64,000 bases of DNA from Streptomyces sp. NBC_00663 (GTDB lineage: Bacteria > Actinomycetota > Actinomycetes > Streptomycetales > Streptomycetaceae). Under the pieces are notes generated by a model. That model worked only from the letters and a program-made list of their open reading frames with translations, had not been told where the DNA came from and did no database searches. The translations under genes and the position numbers were made by a program. Below, one piece after another: positions 44,985-52,370 of this stretch. Within the stretch, counting starts at the first letter, position 1. The number at the start of each line of letters is the position of its first letter. The DNA lies in contig NZ_CP109027.1 in NCBI RefSeq assembly GCF_036226885.1, positions 8,556,001-8,620,000 on the forward strand, written 5' to 3'.

Positions 44985-46304
44985 TTGACTTCCGACCCGC
45001 TCGCCCCTCTCGACCTGGCGTTCTGGAACATCGAGTCCGCCGAGCACCCCATGCACCTGGGCGCCCTCGGCGTCTTCGCGGCCCACTCGCCCACCGCGGG
45101 CGCCCACGCGGCCGACCTGCTCGCCGCGCGGGCCGCCGCCGTGCCCGGCCTCAGGATGCGGATCCGGGACGTCTGGCAGCCGCTGTCCTTCGGCGGGGCG
45201 ACACGCGAGCCCGCCCCCGACTTCGACCCCCTCGACCACGTTCGGCTGCACGCGCCCACCGCCGACTTCCACGCCGAGGCCGGCCGGCTCATGGAGTGCC
45301 CGCTGGAGCGCGGCCGTCCGCCGTGGGAGGCACACGTCCTGCCGGGGGAGGACGGCGACTCCTTCGCCGTGCTCTTCAAGTTCCACCACGCCCTCGCCGA
45401 CGGTCTGCGCGCCCTGACGCTCGCCGCGGCGATCCTGGACCCGATGGACCTGCCCGAGCGCAAACCGCGCCCCGAGGCGCCGTCCACGGGCTTCCTGCCG
45501 GACGTGCGCAAGCTGCCCGGACTGGTCCGCGGCGCTGTCTCCGACGTGGGCCGGGCCCTCGACATCGGCGCGTCCGTCGCCCTGTCCGGCCTCGGGGTGC
45601 GTTCCTCGTCGGCCCTGACCGCCGAACCGAGCGGCACCCGCCGCACGGCGGGCGTGGTCATCGACCTCGACGACGTGCACCGCGTGCGCAAGGCCCAGGG
45701 CGGCACCGTCAACGACGTCCTCATCGCGGTCGTCGCGGGCGCCCTGCGCCGCTGGCTCGACGAGCGCGGCGACGGCAGCGACGGCGTCGCGCCCCGCGCC
45801 CTGATCCCCGTCTCCAAGCGCCGCCCGCGCACCGCGCACCCCCAGGGCAACCGGCTCTCCGGGTACTTGATAAGGCTCCCGGTCGACGACCCCGACCCCC
45901 TCGCACGCCTCGACACGGTCCGCACCGCCATGGACCGCAACAAGGACGCCGGACCCAACCGGGGTGCCGGAGCCGTCGCGCTGCTCGCCGACCACGTCCC
46001 CGCGCTCGGCCACCGGCTCGGCGGGCCCCTGGTCAGCCAGGCCGCCCGGCTCTGGTTCGACATCCTCGTCACCAGCGTCCCGCTGCCCAGCCTCGGCCTG
46101 AAGCTCGGCGGCAACCCGGTCACCCAGGTCTTCCCGTTCGCCCCGCTGGCCCGCGGCCAGTCCCTGGCGATCGCCGTCTCGACGTACCGCGGCCACGTCC
46201 ACTACGGCCTCGTCGCCGACGCGGAAGCCGTACCGGACCTGGACGTCCTGGCCAGGGCCCTCACCGAGGAAGTGGAGACGCTCATCACCGCCTGCGAGGC
46301 TTGA
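44985..46304 (+). CDS. wax ester synthase/diacylglycerol acyltransferase (WS/DGAT)
   Basis: The 439-aa protein has the active-site motif HHxxxDG (FHHALADG, H134-H135...D139), the N-terminal PLAPLDLAFWNIESAEHPMH block and the C-terminal NRLSGYLIRLPV and VTSVPLPSL-type segments of bacterial WS/DGATs. It joins acyl-CoA to diacylglycerol (or an alcohol) to store triacylglycerol at the membrane or lipid droplets. The start is TTG with GAGGCAA upstream. It lies just after glgA/glgC, which puts two carbon-storage routes side by side. Confidence 0.93.
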   Translation: MTSDPLAPLDLAFWNIESAEHPMHLGALGVFAAHSPTAGAHAADLLAARAAAVPGLRMRIRDVWQPLSFGGATREPAPDFDPLDHVRLHAPTADFHAEAGRLMECPLERGRPPWEAHVLPGEDGDSFAVLFKFHHALADGLRALTLAAAILDPMDLPERKPRPEAPSTGFLPDVRKLPGLVRGAVSDVGRALDIGASVALSGLGVRSSSALTAEPSGTRRTAGVVIDLDDVHRVRKAQGGTVNDVLIAVVAGALRRWLDERGDGSDGVAPRALIPVSKRRPRTAHPQGNRLSGYLIRLPVDDPDPLARLDTVRTAMDRNKDAGPNRGAGAVALLADHVPALGHRLGGPLVSQAARLWFDILVTSVPLPSLGLKLGGNPVTQVFPFAPLARGQSLAIAVSTYRGHVHYGLVADAEAVPDLDVLARALTEEVETLITACEA

Positions 46305-46307
46305 CCC

Positions 46308-46323
46308 CCTCCGTTTTTGGAGG
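46308..46323 (+). terminator. small hairpin after the WS/DGAT gene
   Basis: CCTCC (46308-46312) and GGAGG (46319-46323) form a short stem around GTTTTT a few bases after the stop. It overlaps the -35 element proposed for the next gene, so it could be fortuitous. Confidence 0.35.
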
Positions 46324-46346
46324 ACGGGCCCGGTGCTCCGTAGAAT
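46318..46346 (+). promoter_or_regulatory. probable HrdB-type promoter of the zinc-ribbon SDR gene
   Basis: TTGGAG (46318-46323) and TAGAAT (46341-46346) are separated by 17 bases, the best spacing for a principal-sigma promoter. This predicts a transcript start near 46353 and a leader of roughly 55 bases. Confidence 0.45.
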
Positions 46347-46408
46347 TCCCTGTTCGAAAGCGGACGCGGTCGGAGCGCCGCACGGGGCAGCAGGGAAACG
46401 GCAGCGCG

Positions 46409-47914
46409 ATGACGGTGACAGAGGACGGCTCGGCGATCACGGACGAGGCCGTGGACGAGGTCGTGTACGGCCCCGGGATCGACCCCGAGCGGCTGGCTGT
46501 CTGCCTCGCCGTGCTCGACGAGCTCGACCAGCTGGAGGTCGACCACCCCGACGCCATCGCCGTGCGCCGGGCCACCGCCGGGGTCTACCGCACCGTCAAG
46601 CAGCGCCGCCGCCAGGAGCGCCGGGCCGCCAAGACCGCCCACGACAAGGCGGTCACCGAGGCCACCGCGACGGGCTCCGCCCAGCGCATCGACGACGAGA
46701 CCGAGGGCATCCTCCCCTCGTCGGTCACCGAGGAGGGCCGGATCGCGGGGATACTCCAGCGCCCGCGCTCCTGCTACACCTGCAAGACCCGGTACGTGGA
46801 AGTCGACTACTTCTACCACCAGCTCTGTCCGGACTGCGCCCGGCTGAACCGCGACAGGCGCGACGCCCGCGCCGACCTCACCGGCAAGCGCGCCCTGCTC
46901 ACCGGCGGTCGCGCCAAGATCGGCATGTACATCGCGCTCAGGCTGCTGCGCGACGGCGCCCACACCACCATCACCACGCGCTTCCCCAAGGACGCCATCC
47001 GCCGCTTCAAGGCCATGGACGACTCCGGGGACTGGATGCACCGCCTGGAGGTCGTCGGCATCGACCTGCGCGACCCGGCCCAGGCCGTCGCCCTCGCCGA
47101 GCAGGTCGCCGAGGCCGGTCCGCTCGACATCCTGGTCAACAACGCGACCCAGACCGTACGCCGGCTGCCCTCCGCCTACGCCGCCCTGGTCGACGGCGAG
47201 AGCGCCCCGCTGCCCGCCGGTGAGCTGCCCGCCCACCACGTCATCGGCGCCTTCGGCTCCGGCGCCGTCGACGGCCTGGCCTCCCTTCCCGCCGGGATCT
47301 CCGGCATCGACGCCCAGCAGGTCGCCGACCTCGCCCTGGTCGCGGGCAACGCCAGCGTCGCCAGGCACCTCGACGGCACCGCCATCGACGCGGGCGGCCT
47401 CGTCCCCGACGTCGTCGACACCAACACCTGGGTGCAGACCATCGAGCAGATCTCCCCGGTCGAGCTCCTCGAGACCCAGCTGTGCAACTACACGGCGCCC
47501 TTCATCCTGATCAGCGCGCTGCGCCCGAGCATGGCCGAGGCCGCGAAGAAGGCCGCGAGCGGACGCGCCTACGTCGTGAACGTGTCCGCGATGGAGGGCG
47601 TCTTCGGCCGCGGCTACAAGGGCGCGGGACACCCCAACACCAACGCCGCCAAGGCCGCCATGAACATGGTCACGCGGACCAGCGGCCAGGAGATGTTCCA
47701 GACCGACGGCATCCTGATGACCTCCGTCGACACCGGCTGGATCACCGACGAACGCCCCCACTTCGACAAGCTGCGCCTCGCCGAGGAGGGCTTCCACGCC
47801 CCGCTCGACCTGGTCGACGGCGCGGCCCGGGTCTACGATCCGATTGTGCGCGGTGAACAGGGCGAGGACCTGTACGGCGTCTTCCTCAAGGACTACGCGC
47901 CCGGGAAGTGGTGA
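46409..47914 (+). CDS. SDR-family oxidoreductase with N-terminal zinc ribbon
   Basis: This 501-aa protein is twice the usual SDR length. Residues 1-115 are charged and helical (VKQRRRQERRAAKTAHDKAV). Then comes a four-Cys zinc site (C122, C125, C140, C143: SCYTCKTRYVEV ... LCPDC). The Rossmann domain follows with a variant glycine motif (LLTGGRAKIGMYIALRL), NNATQTVRRL and a Ser/Tyr/Lys-like region where AYVVNVSAMEG and NTNAAKAAMNMVT sit (the usual YxxxK Tyr seems replaced). An insert of ~70 residues lies after NNA. Its substrate is unknown; the ribbon suggests binding to protein or nucleic acid. Confidence 0.8.
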   Translation: MTVTEDGSAITDEAVDEVVYGPGIDPERLAVCLAVLDELDQLEVDHPDAIAVRRATAGVYRTVKQRRRQERRAAKTAHDKAVTEATATGSAQRIDDETEGILPSSVTEEGRIAGILQRPRSCYTCKTRYVEVDYFYHQLCPDCARLNRDRRDARADLTGKRALLTGGRAKIGMYIALRLLRDGAHTTITTRFPKDAIRRFKAMDDSGDWMHRLEVVGIDLRDPAQAVALAEQVAEAGPLDILVNNATQTVRRLPSAYAALVDGESAPLPAGELPAHHVIGAFGSGAVDGLASLPAGISGIDAQQVADLALVAGNASVARHLDGTAIDAGGLVPDVVDTNTWVQTIEQISPVELLETQLCNYTAPFILISALRPSMAEAAKKAASGRAYVVNVSAMEGVFGRGYKGAGHPNTNAAKAAMNMVTRTSGQEMFQTDGILMTSVDTGWITDERPHFDKLRLAEEGFHAPLDLVDGAARVYDPIVRGEQGEDLYGVFLKDYAPGKW

Positions 47915-47990
47915 CGCGCCGGCCGTGACGTGTACCCCGGTGTCCGTAGGGGAACCCGGACCCTGGTGAGTACCGCGCCAGAGGTGAGTC

Positions 47991-48221
47991 ATGGCCAGTC
48001 CGCACAGCATCGATCCGCGCGCTCTCAACGACCCGCGCAACCACTACCCGACCGACGAGGAGTTCTACGCGAGCGACCGCCCGGCCCACCCCGTCCTCCC
48101 CGAGGACCGGCCCCGCGGCGGCGCCCACGACCCCTACAAGCACCCTTGGACGTGGGGCACGATCGCGTTCGTCGCCTTCGTCGTGCTGATCGTCCTCATG
48201 GGGATCGCGCTCTTCCCGTAG
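47991..48221 (+). CDS. small single-pass membrane protein
   Basis: The 76-aa protein has a hydrophilic N-terminal 50 residues (NDPRNHYPTDEEFYASDRP) and one C-terminal membrane helix (GTIAFVAFVVLIVLMGIALF), a tail-anchored layout. ATG 47991 follows AGAGGTGAG. The function is unknown. It lies 76 bp after the zinc-ribbon SDR gene on the same strand. Confidence 0.75.
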   Translation: MASPHSIDPRALNDPRNHYPTDEEFYASDRPAHPVLPEDRPRGGAHDPYKHPWTWGTIAFVAFVVLIVLMGIALFP

Positions 48222-48230
48222 AGAGGTCCT

Positions 48231-49034
48231 TCAGGGCTGCGGCGGCGCGTACGACCGCAGCCGGTCATGGACGGCGTACCCGCCCGGCTGCGCCGCCCTG
48301 ACCCGCGTCCCGCCGTCCACGAGCAGATCCGCGCCGGTGATCCACTCGGCCGCGTCGGAGGCCAGCCACACGACGGCCCGTGCCACGTCCGCCGGCTCCC
48401 CGATCCGCCCCAGCGGCAGCCCCGCCGCGAGCTCCGCCTCACCCGGCTCCCACACGAAGCGGGCCATCTCGGTGCGGACGAGGCCGGGCGAGACGGAGTT
48501 GACGCGGACCCGCGGTGCCAGTTCCCCCGCGAGCTGCCGGGTGAGATGGAGCAGGGCCGCCTTGCTGGTGCCGTAGGCGCCGATGTGCGGCCCGACGTGC
48601 GTGGCACCCTCCGTGCAGACGTTGATCACGGAGCCGCCGTGCTCCCGCATCCACGCCCGCCACGCGCACCGCACCAGCCGCAGCGGTGCCTCGACGTTGA
48701 CCGTGAACGCCTCGCGCCAGGCGTCCGGGTCGACGTCCATCAGCGGTCCGTACGGCTGGTTGGTCGCGGCGTTGTTGACGACGACGTCGATCCGCCCGAA
48801 CGCGCGGAGGGTGAGCGCGCTGACCTCCTGGAGATGAGCGGGGTCGGCGACGCTGCCCGCCACTCCGATCCCGCCCAGCTCGGCGGCGGTCCGCCGGACG
48901 TCCGCCGCGTCCCGGGCCGTCACGCACACCAGCGCCCCGGCGTCCGCCAGCTGCCGGGCGACCTCGCGCCCGATCCCGCGCGTCCCGCCGGTGACGACGG
49001 CGGCCTTCCCGCTCAGCCCGTACGGTGACGTCAT
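48231..49034 (-). CDS. SDR-family oxidoreductase (FabG-like)
   Basis: The 267-aa classical short-chain dehydrogenase has the NAD(P) motif VVTGGTRGIGREVA, NNAATNQPYGP, the catalytic Ser (NVCTEGATHVG region) and YGTSK (Tyr/Lys), and the VNSVSPGLVRTEM block. It oxidises or reduces a hydroxyl/ketone. It lies 25 bp downstream of the HD-like gene, in one operon. The substrate is unknown. Confidence 0.92.
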   Translation of the reverse strand: MTSPYGLSGKAAVVTGGTRGIGREVARQLADAGALVCVTARDAADVRRTAAELGGIGVAGSVADPAHLQEVSALTLRAFGRIDVVVNNAATNQPYGPLMDVDPDAWREAFTVNVEAPLRLVRCAWRAWMREHGGSVINVCTEGATHVGPHIGAYGTSKAALLHLTRQLAGELAPRVRVNSVSPGLVRTEMARFVWEPGEAELAAGLPLGRIGEPADVARAVVWLASDAAEWITGADLLVDGGTRVRAAQPGGYAVHDRLRSYAPPQP

Positions 49035-49059
49035 CGGCGTACCGTCTCATGACGGACCG

Positions 49060-49455
49060 TCAGTCGACAGCCCCGAGCCGTGAGTTCCGCGTCGCCAGCA
49101 GCTCCAGCACGGTGCGCCAGTCCTCCAGGACCCCGGCGTCGAAGGCGGTGGCCCGGCTCTCCTGCTCCGCGAGGCGCAGCCGCAGCAGGTCGTCGTCGCC
49201 GGCGGGGCCTTCGCGTCGTACGAGACGGTGGACGCGTTCGCCGAGCAGGGGCCGGACGGCTTGCGCCGCCCGCTCGTGCCGGTGGGCCTCGTCGCCCGGG
49301 CACAGGACCTGCCCGATGTCCTGCACCAGACCCGCCACTTGGAGTTCCTTGTCGGCGGGGCGGCCGCGGCGCAGCAGCGCGGCGGTCCGCAGGCCGTGCC
49401 GGTCCCGGCAGGCGTACAGCAGATCCATCAGCTCCTCGACACTGCGCAGCTCCAC
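49060..49455 (-). CDS. HD-domain-like protein with altered metal site
   Basis: This 131-aa protein resembles the small HD hydrolase/oxygenase proteins (PhnZ/inositol oxygenase-like) in LQVAGLVQDIGQVL, where family members have LQVAGLVHDIGHVL. The HD His is Gln45 and the following His is Gln49, so metal binding is probably lost or changed. It may be a binding rather than catalytic protein. It heads an operon with the SDR gene. Confidence 0.65.
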   Translation of the reverse strand: MELRSVEELMDLLYACRDRHGLRTAALLRRGRPADKELQVAGLVQDIGQVLCPGDEAHRHERAAQAVRPLLGERVHRLVRREGPAGDDDLLRLRLAEQESRATAFDAGVLEDWRTVLELLATRNSRLGAVD

Positions 49456-49925
49456 GCGTAGTCCTCTCGCCGGACAGGCCGTTGCCGCCCCTCAGCAGAT
49501 CATGGCCGCCTTGCGAATCGGCCAACGGGACCTGAACTGCGTGACCGAGGGCGGATCTCCTCGAAGGCGCGGCCGTGCGTGTAGGCCGAACGGGTGAGCT
49601 TGCCGACAGGGCATTTCAGGTCAAATGCCTGGATAAAGGACCCAATGAACACGGGGGACTTGTGATAGTTACCCCTTGTTTTCAGCCCCATCGAGCGGGC
49701 CCCTGCTCATCTGGTTAATCTGTAGCGGACGGACAGCAGTACGGGGTCCTACCCACACCCACGGTCCGTCCTGGGGCAAGCCGATCACCACGGTCTGTTC
49801 TCACCAGAGTTACCGGCGCCACCGCGTCCGAACTGTTCTCGACTCAGACCCGAGCGGGCGTCCGGTGCCAGGCCGCATCCTGGCTGGTACGCCCCGAGGG
49901 TGACCCGACACATAAGGAGTGCGCG
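49456..49925. other. 470-bp intergenic region, relatively AT-rich
   Basis: No convincing gene is present. GC drops around 49620-49740 compared with its surroundings. The only clear structure is an inverted repeat, GGCATTT (49610-49616) and AAATGCC (49623-49629), six bases apart. The region lies upstream of both the divergent HD gene and the 57-aa gene, so it probably holds their promoters. The short frames here have no coding character. Confidence 0.5.
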
Positions 49926-50099
49926 GTGACACCGGAGAAGACGAATCGCGAGCAACGCCCCAAGGAACGCCAGGAGCGCGCCGGCCAAAGGCCCGGACAG
50001 CTCGGCAGCCTCGACGTGTGGGCGCGCTCCGCCCCCATCCGCCTCGCGGGCTACGAGGAAGACCTCGCCGAACCCCACATCCTGCCCAGCGTGGACTGA
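49926..50099 (+). CDS. 57-aa peptide of unknown function
   Basis: A GTG at 49926 with a very good ribosome site (AAGGAG) opens 57 residues: a charged N-terminal half (TPEKTNREQRPKERQERAGQ) and a C-terminal half SLDVWARSAPIRLAGYEED ending EPHILPSVD. There are no Cys or hydrophobic segments. The layout of a charged leader and a distinct tail recalls precursor peptides, but no modifying enzyme is adjacent. I do not recognise the family. Confidence 0.6.
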   Translation: MTPEKTNREQRPKERQERAGQRPGQLGSLDVWARSAPIRLAGYEEDLAEPHILPSVD

Positions 50100-50199
50100 C
50101 GCCGGCAGACCCCTTCGCGATCGCCGACGGCATGGGCGTGCGAGACTCACGCCCATGCCGATGGACCCCGCGGAGCACATGACGCACGGGGCGCCGTAG

Positions 50200-50763
50200 G
50201 TGGCGCCGATACCGCCGCCCCTCTCCGAGGCCGAGGTCGCCGAGGCCGAACGGGAGCTGGGGATCACCTTCCCCGCCGAGTACCGCGCGTACCTGCTGGA
50301 CGTGAGCGCCGGCGGCGCCGTGTCACGGCTGGCCCGGACGGAGCGCGGCTGGTGGTGGGAGAACAACGGCGCCCCCGCCCGCGAGTCGCTCTCATCCCCG
50401 TTTCCGCACCCCGACTCCTACGCCGCCGAGGACGACGCGCTGGGCGAGCGTGAGCCGCGCGTCGAGGACTTCGCCGATCAGCGCGCCCACGCGGCTGCCT
50501 GGCAGGCATGGGACGAGGAGTGCGAGGCGTTCGAGGAGCGCAGGACGGCCGGTGCCGTCGTCGCCCAGGAACACGGCTGCGGCTTCGCCACTCTGCTGGC
50601 GCTGACCGGCCCGCTCGCCGGCACCCTGTGGTGGGACGGGCGGGCCACCTGCGGCCTGATCCTGCCGCTCTCCCTCGACCGGCTCCGGGGAACGCCGCCG
50701 ATCACCTTCGCCGCATGGCTCGGCCGCAGCTCCTGGGACCTTCTGCCGCCCGGCTGGGGCTGA
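50200..50763 (+). CDS. SMI1/KNR4 (SUKH) family protein
   Basis: The 187-aa protein has the SUKH opening (PPLSEAEVAEAERELGITFP, then AEYRAYLLDVSAGG) and the C-terminal ITFAAWLGRSSWDLL block. SUKH proteins often give immunity against polymorphic toxins, and others are regulatory. No toxin gene is adjacent, so it is an orphan. The GTG start at 50200 lacks a strong ribosome site, and a stop lies just upstream. Confidence 0.8.
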   Translation: MAPIPPPLSEAEVAEAERELGITFPAEYRAYLLDVSAGGAVSRLARTERGWWWENNGAPARESLSSPFPHPDSYAAEDDALGEREPRVEDFADQRAHAAAWQAWDEECEAFEERRTAGAVVAQEHGCGFATLLALTGPLAGTLWWDGRATCGLILPLSLDRLRGTPPITFAAWLGRSSWDLLPPGWG

Positions 50764-50769
50764 CCGGCC

Positions 50770-52113
50770 TCAGTCCAGCGGTGCCGTCCGCTGCCACGGG
50801 TGCCGCATCTCCAACTCCTGCGCCGTCTCCAGCAGCAGCGCCTCCGAACCCGGGCGGCCGACCAGTTGTACGGCGGTGGGGGCGCCGGACGGCAGGGTGC
50901 CGAAGGGGACGGACATCGCGGGCCAGCCGGTCAGGTTCCAGGGCGGGGTCATGGGCGAGTAGGTGGTGTTGGCCAGGACGTTGCGGAGCCAGCCGCGCTC
51001 GTGCCAGGGCGCCGAGGCCGGGGAGCGGCGGGCCAGCGCCGGGGTGAGCAGGACGTCGTACTCCTCGAAGAACGGCTCCAGGCGGCGGCGCAACTCCTCG
51101 CGGCCCCTGCCGGTGCCGACCCCCTTCACGAAGCGCCGCCCGATCGCCGCGTGGACCCGGGTGCGCCGGGTCAGCAGGGTGCGGTCGAGACCCTGGGCGT
51201 CCTCCGAGGTGCCCGCCGTCCAGTGGGTGAGCGAGGTGAAGCTCAGCGACATCGGGTACGCCGGGTCGGCGCGGCGCACCTGATGGCCGGCCTTCATCAG
51301 CACCTCGGCGGCGTCCCGGGCGGCGGTCCTGTAGGGCGCGGTGATCGCGATGCCGGCGATCGGGCTGCGCAGGGAGACGGCCACCTTGCGCATACCGGAC
51401 TCGGGCGGTCGTCCGAACTCCGTGTCCGCCAGGATGCCCAGCATCAGCCGCGCGTCCTCGACCGTCGTCGCCAGCGGCCCGTTCTCGGACATGCCGAACC
51501 AGTCGCCGTCGCTGACGCCCGCCGGGACCACGCCGTGACCCGGCTTGATGGTGACCAGGCCGCAGTTGGCCGCCGGGATGCGCAGCGAACCCATGCCGTC
51601 GTTGCCGAGGGCGATCGGGACCAGCCCTGCGGCGACCGCGGCAGCGCTGCCGCCGGAGGAGCCGCCCGCCGTGCGTGAGGTGTCCCACGGGTTGCGGGCG
51701 GTGCCGTGGACGCCCTCGGTCGTGCCGAAGACGCAGAGTTCGGGCACGTTCGTCAGGCCCACGACCACCGCGCCCGCGGCGCGCAGCCGGGCGACCGTCA
51801 CATGGTCCTCGGCCGACGGCGTGTCCGGCGTGGCCGCCGACCCGACGCGCTTGGACTCGCCGCGTACCGCGAGGTTGTCCTTGACGGCCACCGGCACCCC
51901 GGCGAGGGGCAGTTCGGCGAGGTCGGCACGGGCGCCGACCTCGTCGGCCTCGGCGAGCGCGGCCTCGGCCCGTACCGTCCGGAAGGCGCCGACGCGGCCG
52001 TCCAGCCGCTCGATCCTGGCGAGGTGCTCGGCCACCACCTCGCGGGGCGTCGCCCGCTTCTCCCGCACGGCGGCGGCGATCTCGGCGGCGGTCCGGCCGA
52101 TCCAGCTGGTCAC
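50770..52113 (-). CDS. amidase-signature family hydrolase
   Basis: The catalytic Lys (VAVKDNLAV), the GGSSGGSAAAVAAGLVPIAL amidase signature and the MGSLRIPAANCG stretch give the Ser-cisSer-Lys triad setting. From GTG 52113 (GAGGAGAG upstream) the protein is 447 aa. Members hydrolyse amides such as aliphatic or aryl amides or Glu-tRNA, but the missing gatB/gatC neighbours argue against GatA. The substrate is unknown. Confidence 0.92.
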   Translation of the reverse strand: MTSWIGRTAAEIAAAVREKRATPREVVAEHLARIERLDGRVGAFRTVRAEAALAEADEVGARADLAELPLAGVPVAVKDNLAVRGESKRVGSAATPDTPSAEDHVTVARLRAAGAVVVGLTNVPELCVFGTTEGVHGTARNPWDTSRTAGGSSGGSAAAVAAGLVPIALGNDGMGSLRIPAANCGLVTIKPGHGVVPAGVSDGDWFGMSENGPLATTVEDARLMLGILADTEFGRPPESGMRKVAVSLRSPIAGIAITAPYRTAARDAAEVLMKAGHQVRRADPAYPMSLSFTSLTHWTAGTSEDAQGLDRTLLTRRTRVHAAIGRRFVKGVGTGRGREELRRRLEPFFEEYDVLLTPALARRSPASAPWHERGWLRNVLANTTYSPMTPPWNLTGWPAMSVPFGTLPSGAPTAVQLVGRPGSEALLLETAQELEMRHPWQRTAPLD

Positions 52114-52274
52114 GGGTCTCTCCTCGTACTGGCGAGTATGTAGGGAGAACTGTGCCCCGGCTCGGTCGCGGAGTCGAGAGGGGGGCCTGCCGGGGCACTC
52201 CACGGACACGTTCTTGGACAATCGCGCCGGGGTTGTTGGACTTTTCGCGAAGCGGCTTCCAAGGACGCGCAGGT

Positions 52275-52359
52275 CATCCGATCAATGAGCCAACTTGACT
52301 GATTTCTGGTCCCATTGACAGCTCCTGGGGGCCGTCCAATGATCAGCCATCCGATGAAT
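52275..52359. promoter_or_regulatory. two direct repeats upstream of the GH20 gene
   Basis: CATCCGATCAAT (52275-52286) and CATCCGATGAAT (52348-52359) differ by one base and lie 73 bp apart in the 257-bp divergent region between the amidase and GH20 genes. The second directly precedes the GH20 ribosome site. They may be operators of a sugar-responsive regulator. No DasR-type dre site was seen. Confidence 0.4.
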
Positions 52360-52370
52360 TGGAGTGGCGT

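Noticed and set aside
49926..50099. 57-aa peptide as an FxSxx-COOH precursor (ends LPSVD)
   Set aside because: The Phe is missing, no radical SAM FxsB gene is present, and the TIR genes are over 10 kb away.
52117..52370. DasR dre site for the GH20 hexosaminidase
   Set aside because: No ACTGGTCTAGACCACT-like sequence was found.
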